Made by a program: the position numbers and the translations under genes
Assembly: GCA_963682055.1 (NCBI GenBank)
Contig: OY821740.1
Location: 6,325,314 to 6,389,313, forward strand
DNA length: 64,000 nucleotides
DNA from: Primula veris
Lineage: Eukaryota; Streptophyta; Magnoliopsida; Ericales; Primulaceae
Reading direction: 5' to 3'
The notes under the pieces: model-generated
Seen by the model: the letters and a program-made list of their open reading frames with translations, nothing else
The model's database searches: none
Told to the model about the DNA's origin: nothing
Shown here: positions 43,313-56,300 of the stretch, in pieces
How the letters are laid out: every line of letters starts with the position of its first letter
How positions within the stretch are numbered: position 1 is the stretch's first letter

Positions 43313-46300
43313 TTAAAGAAACACATCCTTTTCGAACAGCTCCAGAACATCGCTCTGACTATTGAGTTTTGCAACATCTATGGGGGTTTTGCCATCTAAA
43401 TTCGTGAGCGTGCTGCAAAGAATGAAACAGAAACATCAAAATCTTAAGATATCATGAACCAATATGTTGACTGCAATTGCAAAATCAAAGTGATTGAACA
43501 AGGGCCTAAGCATCGATACACGCAAACATAAGGTACACATAATCTTTTTTGCATAGTTCATAACAATCAAGTAACTTACTTAAACCAGAAAGATGCATAA
43601 TAATACAATTAATCATCCCCACATGAAGCGAAATCAAGGCATAAAGTTCAATTTCGAACAAAAAACAAAAAAAAAGGTTGTACTTTGTACATGCTCTAGC
43701 TACACTTTTTGGATCTTAACAAAGCAGAGCAAATAAAATTTCAACTCTTAGGACGGAAAGTACACGAAAGGTGATTTGACAGTGGAAGACATCCATAATA
43801 GAAATATCATGGACTTTCTTGTAAATTCAGAAACTAATGAGTAAGGTGCTAATGATAAGAACTTTGACTTACACAGCAGCACCATGTTCCAGAAGAAGTG
43901 CCACACATTCTTTCCTACCATAACCAGCAGCATAGTGAAGCGCAGTGTTTTTGTTCTTATCAAGAGCGTCCACTGTTGCTCCAGCTTCTAGAAGAATTTG
44001 AGCACACTTCACCTGCAAAATATTCGCAAGTATTAGTTTACAACTTTACATATTCTTGTGAAAGAGTTTTAAATGGAGGCATAACGTTAATCATCTTACC
44101 AATTGCTATTCAGAAGTACTAGTAAATTTGAATTATTGCGAGTCAGTATGTTAACGTTATAAGTTTAGCCCTTACATACATTGAATCCTCTTTAATGTTC
44201 TTACCGCTCTAAACAAGCAAGATCCCGAGGAACCTACTAATGTCCTTTATCTTAAAATGAATGTATGAATCCCTCACGCCGGCAAATGACCAGCTGTGGA
44301 TTAACTCCTTTAGCTACTTTGGAAAATTTCCTATATTTACGTGCTTAGACCATGTAATTAATGTCGTGAGAGCAAATTTTCTGCTTCCTATCTCTGTATT
44401 ATGTACTTATGTGCTTAGAGCATCTTATTGATGCCAGGTGGGACCAAATTTTTTAATGTGATGCCACCTGTCAGGCGAATGACTTTTAATGAAACCAAAA
44501 GACCGATATAAAAGGACACAATCTCCCGGGCATGAAAAAACATGAGAGAGATGATCACTCATATTTACCCAACTTGAAAGAGCTAAAATTAAAGAAAACC
44601 ATAAATTTATAAACTAGTAGCAGGGCTAGGGATCAACTATACGACCAGTAGATTGCTCGACAATCTCAATCTACAAATGTTCATATATTAACTTCATGTA
44701 ATCTGTTTTATTCACATAAAGGTCATAAATCACCACAAATGGAACCTCGCTGATGACACCTGAACTCGAAGTAATGAAAAGAATGAGTACCAAAACTTTT
44801 AAAGCCGCAGCTTTTCAATAAAAAAAGGAAAAATAAATAAGAGATATGGAAAGAAAGTGGAACCACCAAACCCCTAGAGTACCCAATGAAAAACTACCGC
44901 ATTCAAAAATTGAACTTTCAAGGAAAAACAAAATATAAACTTATCAGCCCCCAGCTGGAATGCCTAAGGAACCGGTTAAATGTTACATATATCCAATTAT
45001 GAGAAAGTAAAGATTGATATACAGAAAAAAAAACCGAAAGAAAAGCATCTACAAATTATTGTACCTCGCCATAGCCACATGCAAAATGCAAGGCTGTTCT
45101 TCCCTCCGAGTCCTCCTCGTCTTTGTCAGCGCCAGACGCCAGAGCCTTCTTTAAATTCTACATACAAAAAAAGCATAATGTATTTTGTGTAAACTAAAAG
45201 AAACCAAGTTTATGAAACAAATGCACACCATCAACTTGATAGTAGGTGCAATATGAAAAGCAAACATTAATTTGGATAGGGGTGTTAAAACCATTTCACA
45301 TCTTTACAATCAAATGGCAAATAACTGTTTCTGAAGATATTTCTACTCTTGTAAGGATATTAAAAAATGTATTTCAATTGGTTAAAAATAGTTATTTTCA
45401 TTAACTGTTTTTTTAAGGTTTCATGAGTATCCTATTTGGCCATAACACGAAAAGAATGAAAAACCAAAAAAGTCAGTAACCTGGCTTTTTCCATACAGGT
45501 AAAATATCAGAACTTTATGAAGGCATAAGCAAACATAACCAAATAAAACAAATTGAAAAATTAGTGAATCTTAATACCTCAGCATCACCGGTACTAGCAG
45601 TGTGATGAACAATGGATTCATCCTCATTTACAGGTTCCTCGGTTTCGACAGCAGCAGTAGTATCAGCAGATGTAGTAGCATCGGCTGCAACTGCCACACC
45701 CATTGCTTCACCCAATTTTTGCAAAACATCTTTATCATTCCAGTACCTGAAAAACTTAAATTTACAATTTTAATGTCATCGTAAATACATAACTTAATAA
45801 TTAAAATTAACATAAACAGAATGTATATGAAGACGAGAGTAGACAGCTTATATAGAAGAGTGCACTTCCAATTCTGCCAAAATTCCAAATACGTTACACC
45901 AAATTCCAGAGCAAACACAATACTAACCAGACAAGACAACAAATTCCTACGAGTATCTTTAATTACTCATTGCATCCCATCGCATGACTATCTTATGTAA
46001 GATCTTATGTTGGTTTAAATTAGAAGATTAAAACAAGTGTCGGTCTCTAATATCTTACACCCTCCGTCCCATATTATAAGGATGCATTGGAGAATTAACT
46101 TCTTAAGCTTTTTTTGTTCTTTTCCCTTGAAATACCAAATTAAACCCTTAAATTTGTGGATGGGGGACATTGTCACATTCTCCAAGGCACATATAAGTAT
46201 ATTAAGTAACGGTACAAATGTAAACATTCTTCTTTCTATTTTGGGAAAGTTCCATTTAATTTGTGACTTCTCAAAATGGAATAACTATCATTTAATTTGG

Positions 46301-49300
46301 AACGGAGGGAGTATATACTTTCTGAAGGAACTTAGACATTTATGCAGTTTTCTTCAAGGAATGATACCATGCTTAATGTAGCGAGGGGAGAATTGCATGG
46401 ATATATAACATGTTAATGAAGAGGCTCATCTCTGGTCATATTTGAGCATAAATTCCATCTATACCCTAAACTAAAAAGTAAAGCATATTATTCATATGCA
46501 TTTACATAATCATGCAAATTTTCTCTCACTACATTGACAGCAAATTTTTAAAATCATTCGACGTAACGCGTATCATCATATTTTGCAGCTCTAGCATCAT
46601 ATATTGTGTAAGTAACACAGTAAAAATCAGGTTGAAAGACAATGACCTCATCATTGCAGCAGGACCTCCAGACTCAATTTCTTCTAGAATAGGTTTCAAA
46701 GAGGGATCATCCTTGATACGTGCCACTCTCTCTTCAAGACTATCTTGCTGGGCAGGATTAGTCAGGGTCTCGAGCATGGTAGACATGGAGGGATCCTATA
46801 TCAAAATTAAGGGTACTATCACAAATAATAGCTTTCATCAGTCAATGAAACAATAATAAGTGAAATTGCAAAATACCTGCATTAAAGCATTCCCGAGACG
46901 CTCAGCCATAGTCATAAAATTTGGATTTTGCATAACTTGTTGCATAGTTGAATAATACTGTTGTGTGTCGAATTGAGGGGCATTATCTTCCGCTGAGGCA
47001 CCATGTAGAGTCTTTTGCAGCTGCTCTGCCATCTGGCTAAATGAAGGATCTTTTGATATCTGCTCAGCTAATTCTTTAATGCTTGGATCCTGTATTTTGA
47101 GAATTTAGAAGTATGAAATTGGATTGAACTTGAATTTCTTTAAGGAAAGCACCATTGTGATGTTCAGAATTTAGACTAGAATGCAGATAAAACTTAACTT
47201 CTTTCTACGATAAACTGTGTAAAGTCATGTAAATTCATGTAAAATGACTCAAAAAAATAAAGTTTTATAGAATTTTCATCTAACTCATGTGAGCTTGGCT
47301 TGACTAACCCTTTGCACGAAGCTCCCGCTATGTGCGGGTTAGAGAGAGGTCAGGCCACTACCTGTTTATTGTAGACAGCCTTCCCTTGCACGTTTTATGC
47401 AAGAGGCTGCTTCCATGACTCGGCCCGATGGCCTCTGTTTCATCTTGCACTATGGATAAAAAGAGAATAATCGTGTAACAACAGAAAGGAAGCTATCCTC
47501 TTAAATTGCCATTTGGGAAAATGTTCATAGTAACAAGAATTTCATTAACCACCTGTTATTTCGAATCCATCTGAGTTACTTATTTAAAGACTCAACTTTT
47601 TTTTCCTTTGCTGCGTGGAATTTATATACCCTGATAAGTGTACTGGGTGGATCTTTTTTCAAAAAAGACACCCGCATCAAGGACGGATGATATTTTTTTA
47701 TTAATGTGCAAAATACCTTCTCATATAAAGAACTAATGAATATCGAGTCATGTTAAGAAAATTCAGAACAGAAAAAGATATCTTACATTGAGTAAACCAG
47801 ACATAGCGGAGAAATCAAAAGGATTTCCAGCAAACGGAGGCATTGCAGGATTTGGCCTAGTTTGTCCAGAGGGTGGTGTGTCTACGGATGAAGATTCTTT
47901 CTTCTCATCTAAATAAACAACACATTTGTTAGAAAAGCAATTTAAGACTGGAAGTAATCCAATGAATAGGAATTCCAAAAAGTGTTGCTTCATGATAGAA
48001 AACAAGGCCAAATAAGTTTGATAAACATTGACACCATTTAAAAAAACGTATGGAAGATCAAGCATTCTCAGCAAAAAAAAAAAAACATAACGATACTTGG
48101 AGAACATCCTAATAAACTCCCGTAGCAACCAAGTCCCCCTCTCTTTCACAGTGTTCAATTCAATCCAAGTTACACACGAAAAATGTAGTTGGAAAAAGTA
48201 ACTCATAATTTTTTGCTATTCATATTGGTGGCTATTACTTTGTATTTTACACCAATTAGAACGAGCATTCCATCGGGACAACTCTATTTAAGAGAACAGC
48301 AGAGATAGTTGATTAAGATATGTTGTTTCCATATGAATTCAAGGAGTTTCCTCACATAATCATGTCATGAGATGTTAACAAGGAGGAATAGGGGTCACAC
48401 ACCAAACAACCCAAACTACTTTTAAGCAACGGTTAGTTCTGGGTAATTTACTGATATAAATCAAATGCGAGATGCTGGACTAAACAAAGCAAAAGCAATC
48501 TTGTGCAGCTCCAAACCTTTACAGAAATAAGATGTCGTATTAAACCCTTAAAATTCATTCAGCTAAGTATTTTCTTAATTTGTCTTTACAGTCCACAGCT
48601 GCGTAAAAAATGAACTTTCAAGAACCCTAAGCAAATAAAATCAACATATAAGCTAAAAACAAAGTAAAATGTAACTGTGAGATCAAAAGCTGATAAACAA
48701 GCACACACTGGAGATTTTTAATAAAAAAAAAATATTACATAAATCGACAGAAAATCAAGGATTTTTTTTGCAAAACTAGTCTAGACAGAGAAATAAAGAT
48801 CATAGACTAGATAATCAGTCATGATTTTTGAATAAATTAATCTCCATGCACTTGATTGCTACAGTATATGTGATAATAAACTGAACAAAACCAATCATTG
48901 AAATAACGTCGTGTTCATCTACCGGATTACTACATGAAATCAAACATGACGATACTAAAACGAACAAAAGCAAAAGCCGTGAGCCAAATCAAACATACGG
49001 GCGTGCCTGATTTCAAATTTTTAGAAAAAAAAAAGAAAGTAATTTACTAAAATTCTAAATTTTCATTCAGCCTAAAGAGTAAAGATCCTAACTTTTTTTT
49101 TTATATTCTAAATTCAATAAGTCCAACATAATAAACTCAACTTATAAGCTAAAAAAAGGGCAAGATAACATAAAATATGAGGTTAAAAACTGCAACCCAA
49201 AAACCCAAGATGAAAGTTTATCAACAAAACTATTATAATTAAACATTAAAAAAAATAAGAAATCGAAAATTACCTGCCGGCTTATCCTTCTGCAAGTTAG

Positions 49301-49307
49301 AAGCCAT
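43313..49307 (-). CDS. AKR2: AKR2-type ankyrin repeat protein (chloroplast outer-envelope targeting factor)
   Basis: Cytosolic chaperone that binds signal-anchored and tail-anchored chloroplast outer-envelope proteins and docks them at plastids. Exons in transcript order: 49307-49274, 47908-47787, 47089-46877, 46795-46647, 45746-45578, 45157-45065, 44012-43873, 43412-43313; GT-AG throughout; 339 aa. Residues 1-52: short polar N-terminus with [16 protein letters not shown]. Residues 53-170: STI1/DP-type chaperone-binding repeats ([50 protein letters not shown]). An acidic linker follows ([16 protein letters not shown]). C-terminal ankyrin repeats (about 245-330): [50 protein letters not shown]. 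Ends FEKDVFL as in the family. Length matches known AKR2 proteins. Introns hold a SINE (intron 2) and a Stowaway MITE (intron 4). Confidence 0.95.
46056..46313. mobile_element. Stowaway-like MITE in AKR2 intron 4
   Basis: About 256 bp flanked by TA. Ends CACCCTCCGTCCCATATTA (left) and TAATTTGGAACGGAGGGAG (right) are reverse complements with few mismatches. The CTCCGTCCC-type end is characteristic of Stowaway elements. It lies within the intron and does not touch splice sites. Confidence 0.8.
47303..47450 (-). mobile_element. Au-like SINE in AKR2 intron 2 (truncated)
   Basis: Read on the minus strand, it runs from a pol III B-box-like region (GGCCATCGGGCCGAGTCATGG) through AAGGCTGTCTACAATAAACA-like sequence to CCCGCACATAGCGGGAGCTT then CGTGCA. 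The sequence CGCACATAGCGGGAGCTTNGTGCA is the conserved 3' region of Au-type plant SINEs. The tRNA-like head looks incomplete, and I could not identify target duplications. It has the same orientation as AKR2. Confidence 0.65.
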
Positions 49308-51076
49308 CACCTGCTCAATTTAAATAAATAAATAAAACCATTATAATTTTTTTATTTTTTTTTGTAAAAAAAACAGAACCAAGGCAAGTAGGTGTAAATA
49401 AATAAAAAGAGAAAATAAAAGCTAAAAAAGGGTTTGTAGTTTCTCACTCTAATAGATCTCTAATGAATTAATCGAATTTGGGTGTGGTGTTTTTAACAAC
49501 CCTAGAGAGATAGATAGATAGATGGAAATAATAATAATAATAATAATAATAAAACAAAAATGTTAAACGTATCGGTGGACCAACTCAATCCTTTTATCAC
49601 TTCCAAATGAACGAATGGCAGGTATTATTATCATCCTGTATTGTTAATTGTATTATATATAATACAATAAAAATATATAAAATAATTATAATTATGATAT
49701 ATATATGTGTATAATATAAAATGAAACATAATTTAATATTTAAAAAAATATTCGATTGTTAAAGAGTGATAAATAGTTTTATTAGTTTTTACCTTTTATC
49801 TTTTTATGTAAGTATGTTATTATTGTAGTTAATATAGATGTGTAGGGGTATTTTTTTAAAAAAATTGGCTAAATTGTGCAGTCTCATTTGACTTGGGTTG
49901 ACTTGTTATAATAGAATGATATATATGATTACATAAATTTTTAAAAAATTATATTTATTGAATAAATATATTAAATTAGAAATAGCGACTAATATAATGT
50001 TTTTGTTTTACAAAATACACGTAAAACGATTTTGTTGGATATAATATTATAATTATTTTGAAAATATAATGATTTTTTTTATGTTTTTTATATTTTGAAT
50101 TTGAATACATGTAAATTTAAATGAGTAATTAGTAAAAAAAAAAATCGAGTCATTTTTGAAAAAAAAAATGATTAAAATTTGACAGACTCACTTTTTTTTT
50201 AAGTCGGATTATATTATTAGTATAGTACGATGACAATGATATCTTATTTTAGGTGTTACTACTATTTTCTTTTCTTTATTATTGCAAAAAAAAAAATGTA
50301 GATATAATCTGTTGGACTATTTCGATGTGTCGACTACCAAAACAAAAGTGGAAACAACAGGATATTTTCGTGACTATTTTGCATATTGGTTATAAACTAA
50401 GGACATGTTGCTATTTATTAATAGTTTTACAGATATGTCACTGAAATTACACAAATACTTTGAAACATAAACATACCATAGCTTATAGACCATAGTGTCA
50501 TTGGACCGAGTATTTCAGTAGGATGTCCACTATATTATTTCCGCTCATCTTTTTTCTATTTTTATTTGATCTTTAATGACTTTATTTTGCCTTTTCGCCT
50601 CTTTTTTTTTTACTTTTTCACATTTTCCCTTTTTTTTTTTTAAATGTGATTTTTCCTTTCTTGGAACTTTTGGATTATTTTTTTTTTGATAATTTTTATA
50701 AATTTCATGAGTCAAAATTAGTCTCCTTACCCTTTTAAACATGTGGCTTATTTCAATTCATAGTCAAAGAATTAGAAAACTTAAATAAATAAATCCTTGC
50801 TTTATCAAAAACTGATATACTTAAACAATTCGAGATCTTGGATCTTTATCAACGCCTAATTTTGTACTACTCTCATGTTTATTTGGGTTATAGTAGCCCA
50901 AAATTTTAATTCAAAACACTTCAATAAAAATTTACAGTTATATAATTCAGCATTTATTAATGTATTCCATCCATTATTTCTTATGAAAAACTCTTATACA
51001 ATATAATTTAAAAATAAATATAAGAGCAAGTGTAAAATAAACATGAAATGTGTATAAAGTCATTTTTGTTAATATA
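49308..51076. other. AKR2 upstream region and AT-rich intergenic DNA
   Basis: The AKR2 promoter and leader lie at about 49308-49650, with (GATA)n-like and (AAT)n microsatellites at about 49509-49552. The rest is strongly AT-rich with no coding exon. A long CT/T-rich stretch at 50575-50690 gives a spurious lysine-rich reading frame on the minus strand. Confidence 0.55.
49526..49552. repeat. (AAT)n microsatellite
   Basis: About nine AAT units, preceded by AGATAGATAGATAGATGG. Close upstream of AKR2. Confidence 0.85.
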
Positions 51077-51081
51077 GTATC

Positions 51082-51297
51082 TGTTGTAGTATATTATTGG
51101 ACTATTGACCTTGTACTTTATGGGCACAAGTGAGCTTATAACCCTACCCCTCTATCTATATAAAGAGGGTTAGGGGTCTTGTATTTTACATTTCATTCAT
51201 ATACATTCTGATTAATAAATACCATGTTGTTGTCTCTCTATATATTCTCTCTTTATATCTATATACATATATATGCGAGCTAATATGTCACACAACA
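51082..51297 (+). repeat. 5' LTR of the copia element
   Basis: 216 bp, TG...CA. Differs from the 3' LTR by scattered substitutions (for example GACCTTGTACTT versus GGGCTTGTACTT) and by TA/CT microsatellite length near the end. Confidence 0.9.
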
Positions 51298-51866
51298 CGT
51301 TATCGGCACTTTGCTCGCGGAGAATAGGATATACGCTCGTGGATATTGAAGATTTTTGGTAAATGCACGGATATTGGGTATTTATAAACCTTGAGATTTA
51401 TCCGGGTTTTTTAGGGTTTTGCTATATCGACCTTCACCAACATACCGTACGTAAGGTACCGAATTCAAAACTTAATTTATTTCATATATGTGATCGTACG
51501 TATTATTTTATGGATAAATAAAGCATGATAAATATACCGTAATATATAATTCACGTGTAAAAACTAAACTGCATGTTAGGAATAAAATCTCACTACATGA
51601 TAAATTATTCCTTATTGTCTAACATGATCTATCTTGCATGAATTAATCCATGTTAATACACATATGAACCGTGTGGATAGAAACAGTCTAGTAAATTGTT
51701 TGTATGCAAAACGAAATACACCAACATATGATTATGACTTGCCAGATTTTTTTTCCCTGAAAAGATGATGTTTAATAATATTACCATCTCTGAAATATTC
51801 TATTACGGAAAATCATGTGAATTTTTTTATTGATTATGAAACTTGTATGTTAAAACTACCATGTAT

Positions 51867-52028
51867 AGAATTATTAATATGGCGATAAACATAGATAATT
51901 GATTGATATCTTGTTAGCATAATCATATCTTTTTGATATTATCATATAGAATTATTAATATGGCGATAAACATAGATAATTGATTGATATCTTGTTAGCA
52001 TAATCATATCTTTTTGATATTATCATAT
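51867..52028. repeat. 81-bp tandem duplication in the retroelement leader
   Basis: Two essentially identical copies, starting at 51867 and 51948, each AGAATTATTAATATGGCG ... GATATTATCATAT. Confidence 0.9.
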
Positions 52029-52184
52029 ATATAAATATGGGTAAATTTTGGATTGGTCCATGAAAACACAAGTATTTAAGGATTGGTCCATGAAACTGAA
52101 ACTAATTAAGGATTGGTCCATTTGCTGACATAATTAAAAAATTGCTGACGTCATAAAAAACAATTAAAAAATAAATTAAATAAA

Positions 52185-52450
52185 AAACAGTCTGAAAAAT
52201 AAACAGTCTGAAAAACAGTCTGAAAAAAAAAACAGTCTGAAAAATAAAAATAAAAACAGTCTGAAAAAAAAAACAGTCTGAAAAATAAAATAAAAAACAG
52301 TCTGAAAAATAAAAAGTCTGAAAAACAGTCTGAAAAATAAACAGTCTGAAAAATAAAAAATAAAACAATTAAATGAAAAACAGTCTAAACTTTTTTATAT
52401 ATATATATGAAAAACAGTCTGAACTTTTATATATATGAAAAACAGTCTGA
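52185..52450. repeat. Short tandem repeat of AACAGTCTGAAAAAT units
   Basis: More than a dozen units of 13-20 bp sharing CAGTCTGAAAAA with variable A-rich spacers. Produces a spurious Phe-rich frame on the minus strand. Confidence 0.85.
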
Positions 52451-52646
52451 ATTTTGAATGGTGTTTCTGTGAAGGAATGTGGTAATGAATGGTGCAATCT
52501 GACGTTGGATTCCAATCAATAGGATATATAAATATAGATTGGAATCCAATTACATAGCATTCCTTCTATAGATGCTCACATATATAAAAGGGAAGACTGA
52601 TGTGAGCATCTACTGGGTTTTAAAATCAATATATATATATATCATC

Positions 52647-52686
<40 letters not shown>

Positions 52687-52726
52687 GATATATAAATATA
52701 TACATAGATATATACATATATACATA

Positions 52727-52824
52727 GGCGGCGGCGGTGGCAGGCCGCTTGCGATGACGAGAGGGAGGAGGAGCGAACCTCCGACGGCAGCGACGGAGGT
52801 GGAGGGAACGACGGAGTAGCGGCA

Positions 52825-52830
<6 letters not shown>
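52727..52830. other. GC-rich block inside the nested element
   Basis: About 100 bp rich in CGG, GAGG and GACGG, between long TA microsatellites. The sharp base-composition change suggests a captured fragment of a GC-rich gene or leader, as seen in Pack-type elements, but no protein can be recognised. Confidence 0.4.
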
Positions 52831-52862
<32 letters not shown>

Positions 52863-53114
52863 GTATGTATGTATGTATGTACAGAGAGATATTTGGGGGA
52901 GAAATTTGTTTTCTCTGGACAGGTTTTTTTTTTTTTTTTAGAGAGAGAGAATGATTAATTAGATAAATAGAATTTGGAGAGCTTTTATATTTAATGATTA
53001 ATGGACCAATCCTTAATTAGTTTCAGAAATAATGGACCAATCCTTAAATAAATTTTATAGCCGGACCAATCCTTAAATACTTTTGTTTTCGTGGTAAATT
53101 ATTGGATTAGATCT

Positions 53115-53242
53115 AATTGATAATCTTAAATTGATTTGATTTGATATGTTAGAATCTTTATGGATTGATTGATAATCTTAAATTGATTTGATTTGATATG
53201 TTAGAATCTTTATGGATTGATTGATAATCTTAAATTGATTTG
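53115..53242. repeat. 52-bp tandem repeat, about 2.5 copies
   Basis: Units starting near 53118, 53170 and 53223 with GATAATCTTAAATTGATTTG and GATATGTTAGAATCTTTATGG. Confidence 0.85.
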
Positions 53243-53396
53243 TTTATAACATCAAATCTACTGCATGATTAGATATATCCTAAAATATATTTACTGTCTG
53301 TTTATATATATGTGGTTAATCTAGATAAATATTGTCTATATTGTTAATATTATTGCCATATATAAAAAACGAAAATCGTATATATTCACATTTAAG

Positions 53397-56300
53397 TTGG
53401 AAAAATTATGAATCTTCCCAAAATATGCTCACCTATTTGGATACGATGTCTAGGAAAGATAAAGGCGGAAGTCGTTCTCCTAATGAGGTCGGTTTTTAAG
53501 ATGCATTCATGCCCACCCCCTCACCGTCTTTCCTGATCGTATTCAAATAGAGCTACCGAAAGGGGTTGACTAAATAATAATGTCCCCGAGTGTGTTTATA
53601 TAGTGATGTATGTTTCGCTGAATTGGTGTTTCAGTATCGACCCATCGTTCGATCAATGAGAACCGATTCACATGAAAAGCAAAACTAATGTTTTCGAAAA
53701 AAAAAGTTTGTGCTTGTGCAAACCATAAAAATATAAACCAGTCGTTTTATATGATAAATAATCCAGAACTCCCAACACATGTTGGATGCCATCTATGATG
53801 AGAAAAATCGTAAAACATACTTGCGAAATGACTGTTTAAATGTTGATTTTAATCCGTCACCACATGTTACTCACCCTGATGTGTGAAAATGTGATGCCCC
53901 ATTTTTTTTTAGATGCCATCTTTGATGAGTAAAACACAAATTTGTTGTTACCATCAAGATGAATGCTAAGGCGTTGATTTTATTCCGCCGCCACATTTGA
54001 GACTTGATGACGTCTATGGTGAACAAATGTCTGAAATTGACATATTGGAGCAATCATTCACCAAAATACTAGCTTGGAAATTGCATTCCATAAGCAGTAT
54101 CGTGAATTTATATTCACCATGTTTCTTTATCGCCCATCTGTTATTTGATAAGAAAATTACCCCGGTGAGTAGTTTTAATCCTATTGGGTCAATGGCGAAT
54201 TGTTTGCCTGATATTAATGCTCTTCGTGTATATTTTTTTTCCACAAATCGAGAACCGAGACAAGTGTTATTAGTCTCGAACTGTCGTGATCCTGATGAAT
54301 CGCCTAGCCAAGCGAGATTTTAGACAATCCTCAAAATCGAAAACTTGTGGCTGCAAGACAGTAATTGAAAGGAACAATATGGCCCGTTATCACAAATCAA
54401 GAGATAATGCTCAATGAGGCAACTCTATGCTATAAAGACAAAGGTCATGCACGGTTACTCCTTAAATAGTTCACAACTATTATAAAGGTGAAAAAAACCC
54501 GATGCTAATGTGGTTAAAGCTAACTGAAAGGAAACTCTTGAGACCCCCGATTTTGTGGCTCAACTGAGTTTGATATCTTTCTTTATTGATTTTGATAAAT
54601 CATTGAGCCATTTTTTCGCTCATCTGGATTATGTTTTCCATTTGTATTATGATTTTTCCATTTGGACATACTTTTGGATTATGGTTTGCCTGTTTACGAA
54701 ATTTCTCGAAATAATTTAAAGTGTTTTGAGCAAATTACTTTGACAAATGTGACCAAATTTTAAATTATGAAATTTTAGGCAATACTTGTGGGGTAGTTGA
54801 TTTTTTTGAAAATAGTGGGTAACAGTGTACCACATAATTTCACCAACTACTTGCCTAAAAGAGTACTCAGTGACAACGATTCTGGACCTGTCGTTCCAAA
54901 TTGAAATCTTTGGTAAAGCCAAATTGATTTGTCAAATATGAGGCGTTATACTCCTATAGGTCATGTCGTACCTTGTTGAGTTATAAAATATTCGAGAAAA
55001 CCAGTGTTATCTGGTAATAGCTCATAAAATAATTGAAATTTCTTTACATAGCCTCCATTCAATACGACTAAAAGCGTATTTTAGAGGAGTTGAAATGTCT
55101 TTCAAGTGGTTGCTACCACATTCTTTAAAGCATTTAAAGTTACCTTATCATTTCGCCTGTCGTCGAAATGATAAATAATTTAGATGCTAAGACATGATTG
55201 TCTATACTATCATTCGCCTGTCGTCGATTGATAAGAGCATTTTGATATTGTGGCATTGACCGGATGAGATATTCCCGGGTCAAAAGACGATGATTGATTT
55301 ATAATCGCACCGTATTTGGATTCTCTTTGAGAATATATTTCGTGATTAATCCGAAATTCATGCCACTAATGCTCACTTTGAAAGACTAATATGTGTAAAG
55401 ATCATGAAATGAACTCGTAGAATTCTTGTAAAGAATTGAAGGAGTTATTGTGGATTTATCCAACCATAAGACGGACCATAAATATAAATGGTTATGGTTG
55501 ATGAATCGACAATATGGTCACATTTTAATGTTGTCCACATAAATGCAGCACTTTCCAAACTTTTAGCCCTATCATTAAGTTGATGGCTCATGATCCGGAT
55601 TATCTTGAAAAGTCTAGTCGATTTGATAATTCCGAAGAGTAAGAATCGAAAATTCGATTTGAATTACTTGAGTTGGGAAATTGAAATTGAACATCCTGTC
55701 GATTATGTTCAGACCCAAATGGACTCACGGAAAGTTTGATGATGCGACTGCAAATGGTTGCACGCACTTCTTGGTCTTGCGCACCAAGATTTATATTTCC
55801 GTGTGGGTTCATGCTATTTTGCTGCATTGGTCCGTCTGAGGCCATAGTCACTCAAAACACTAAATGCGTACCAGTTGGTTACTGGTTATGAGCCAGACGC
55901 CTCATATGAACGCGTGTTTGAGTGCTTAATATTTTGATTGAGCCGCTATAGCGTTCAAAATATGGACCTCTGAAGGGGACATAAGTCGATTATGAATCCC
56001 CTACCTATCATTTGATAGAGTAACCTTGGCAAGCGATCTCTTTACCGCATGATATGCGAAAGTGACATCGCTAAGACTGTTCTCCCCGTCGTTAGGGGGA
56101 GATTTGCACGTTATCGTTGATAAAAAATGACGTGAAGTAACGTGGCATAACCCACTCAGTCTTAGGTTGATCCCCAAAACTGCACTTAGTGATAAGTAAG
56201 TGCATAGACTCCCTCAAGTCTAACTAAATGCCAGACGCATTTAATGACTTTATGAGATGTCACGAGATCATTTATACCTGCTGCAAAATGCTTGCAAGGA

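Larger units (their letters stand above)
52040..53106. mobile_element. Inverted-repeat DNA element nested in the retrotransposon
   Basis: Left arm: three AAGGATTGGTCCA-type motifs at about 52048-52121 with AAGTATTT and GAAACTAATT between. Right arm: the inverted counterparts at 53003-53085 (AATGGACCAATCCTTAATT, GGACCAATCCTTAAATACTT). Inside are AAAAACAGTCTGAAAAAT tandem repeats (52180-52450), TA microsatellites and a GC-rich block. No transposase is encoded. Exact ends and target duplication were not resolved. Confidence 0.65.

Noticed and set aside
52102..52368. Phe-rich repetitive protein on the minus strand
   Set aside because: By-product of CAGTCTGAAAAA tandem repeats.
55600..55851. 83-codon minus-strand frame
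   Set aside because: Lies antisense within the decayed retrotransposon interior with no recognisable domain.
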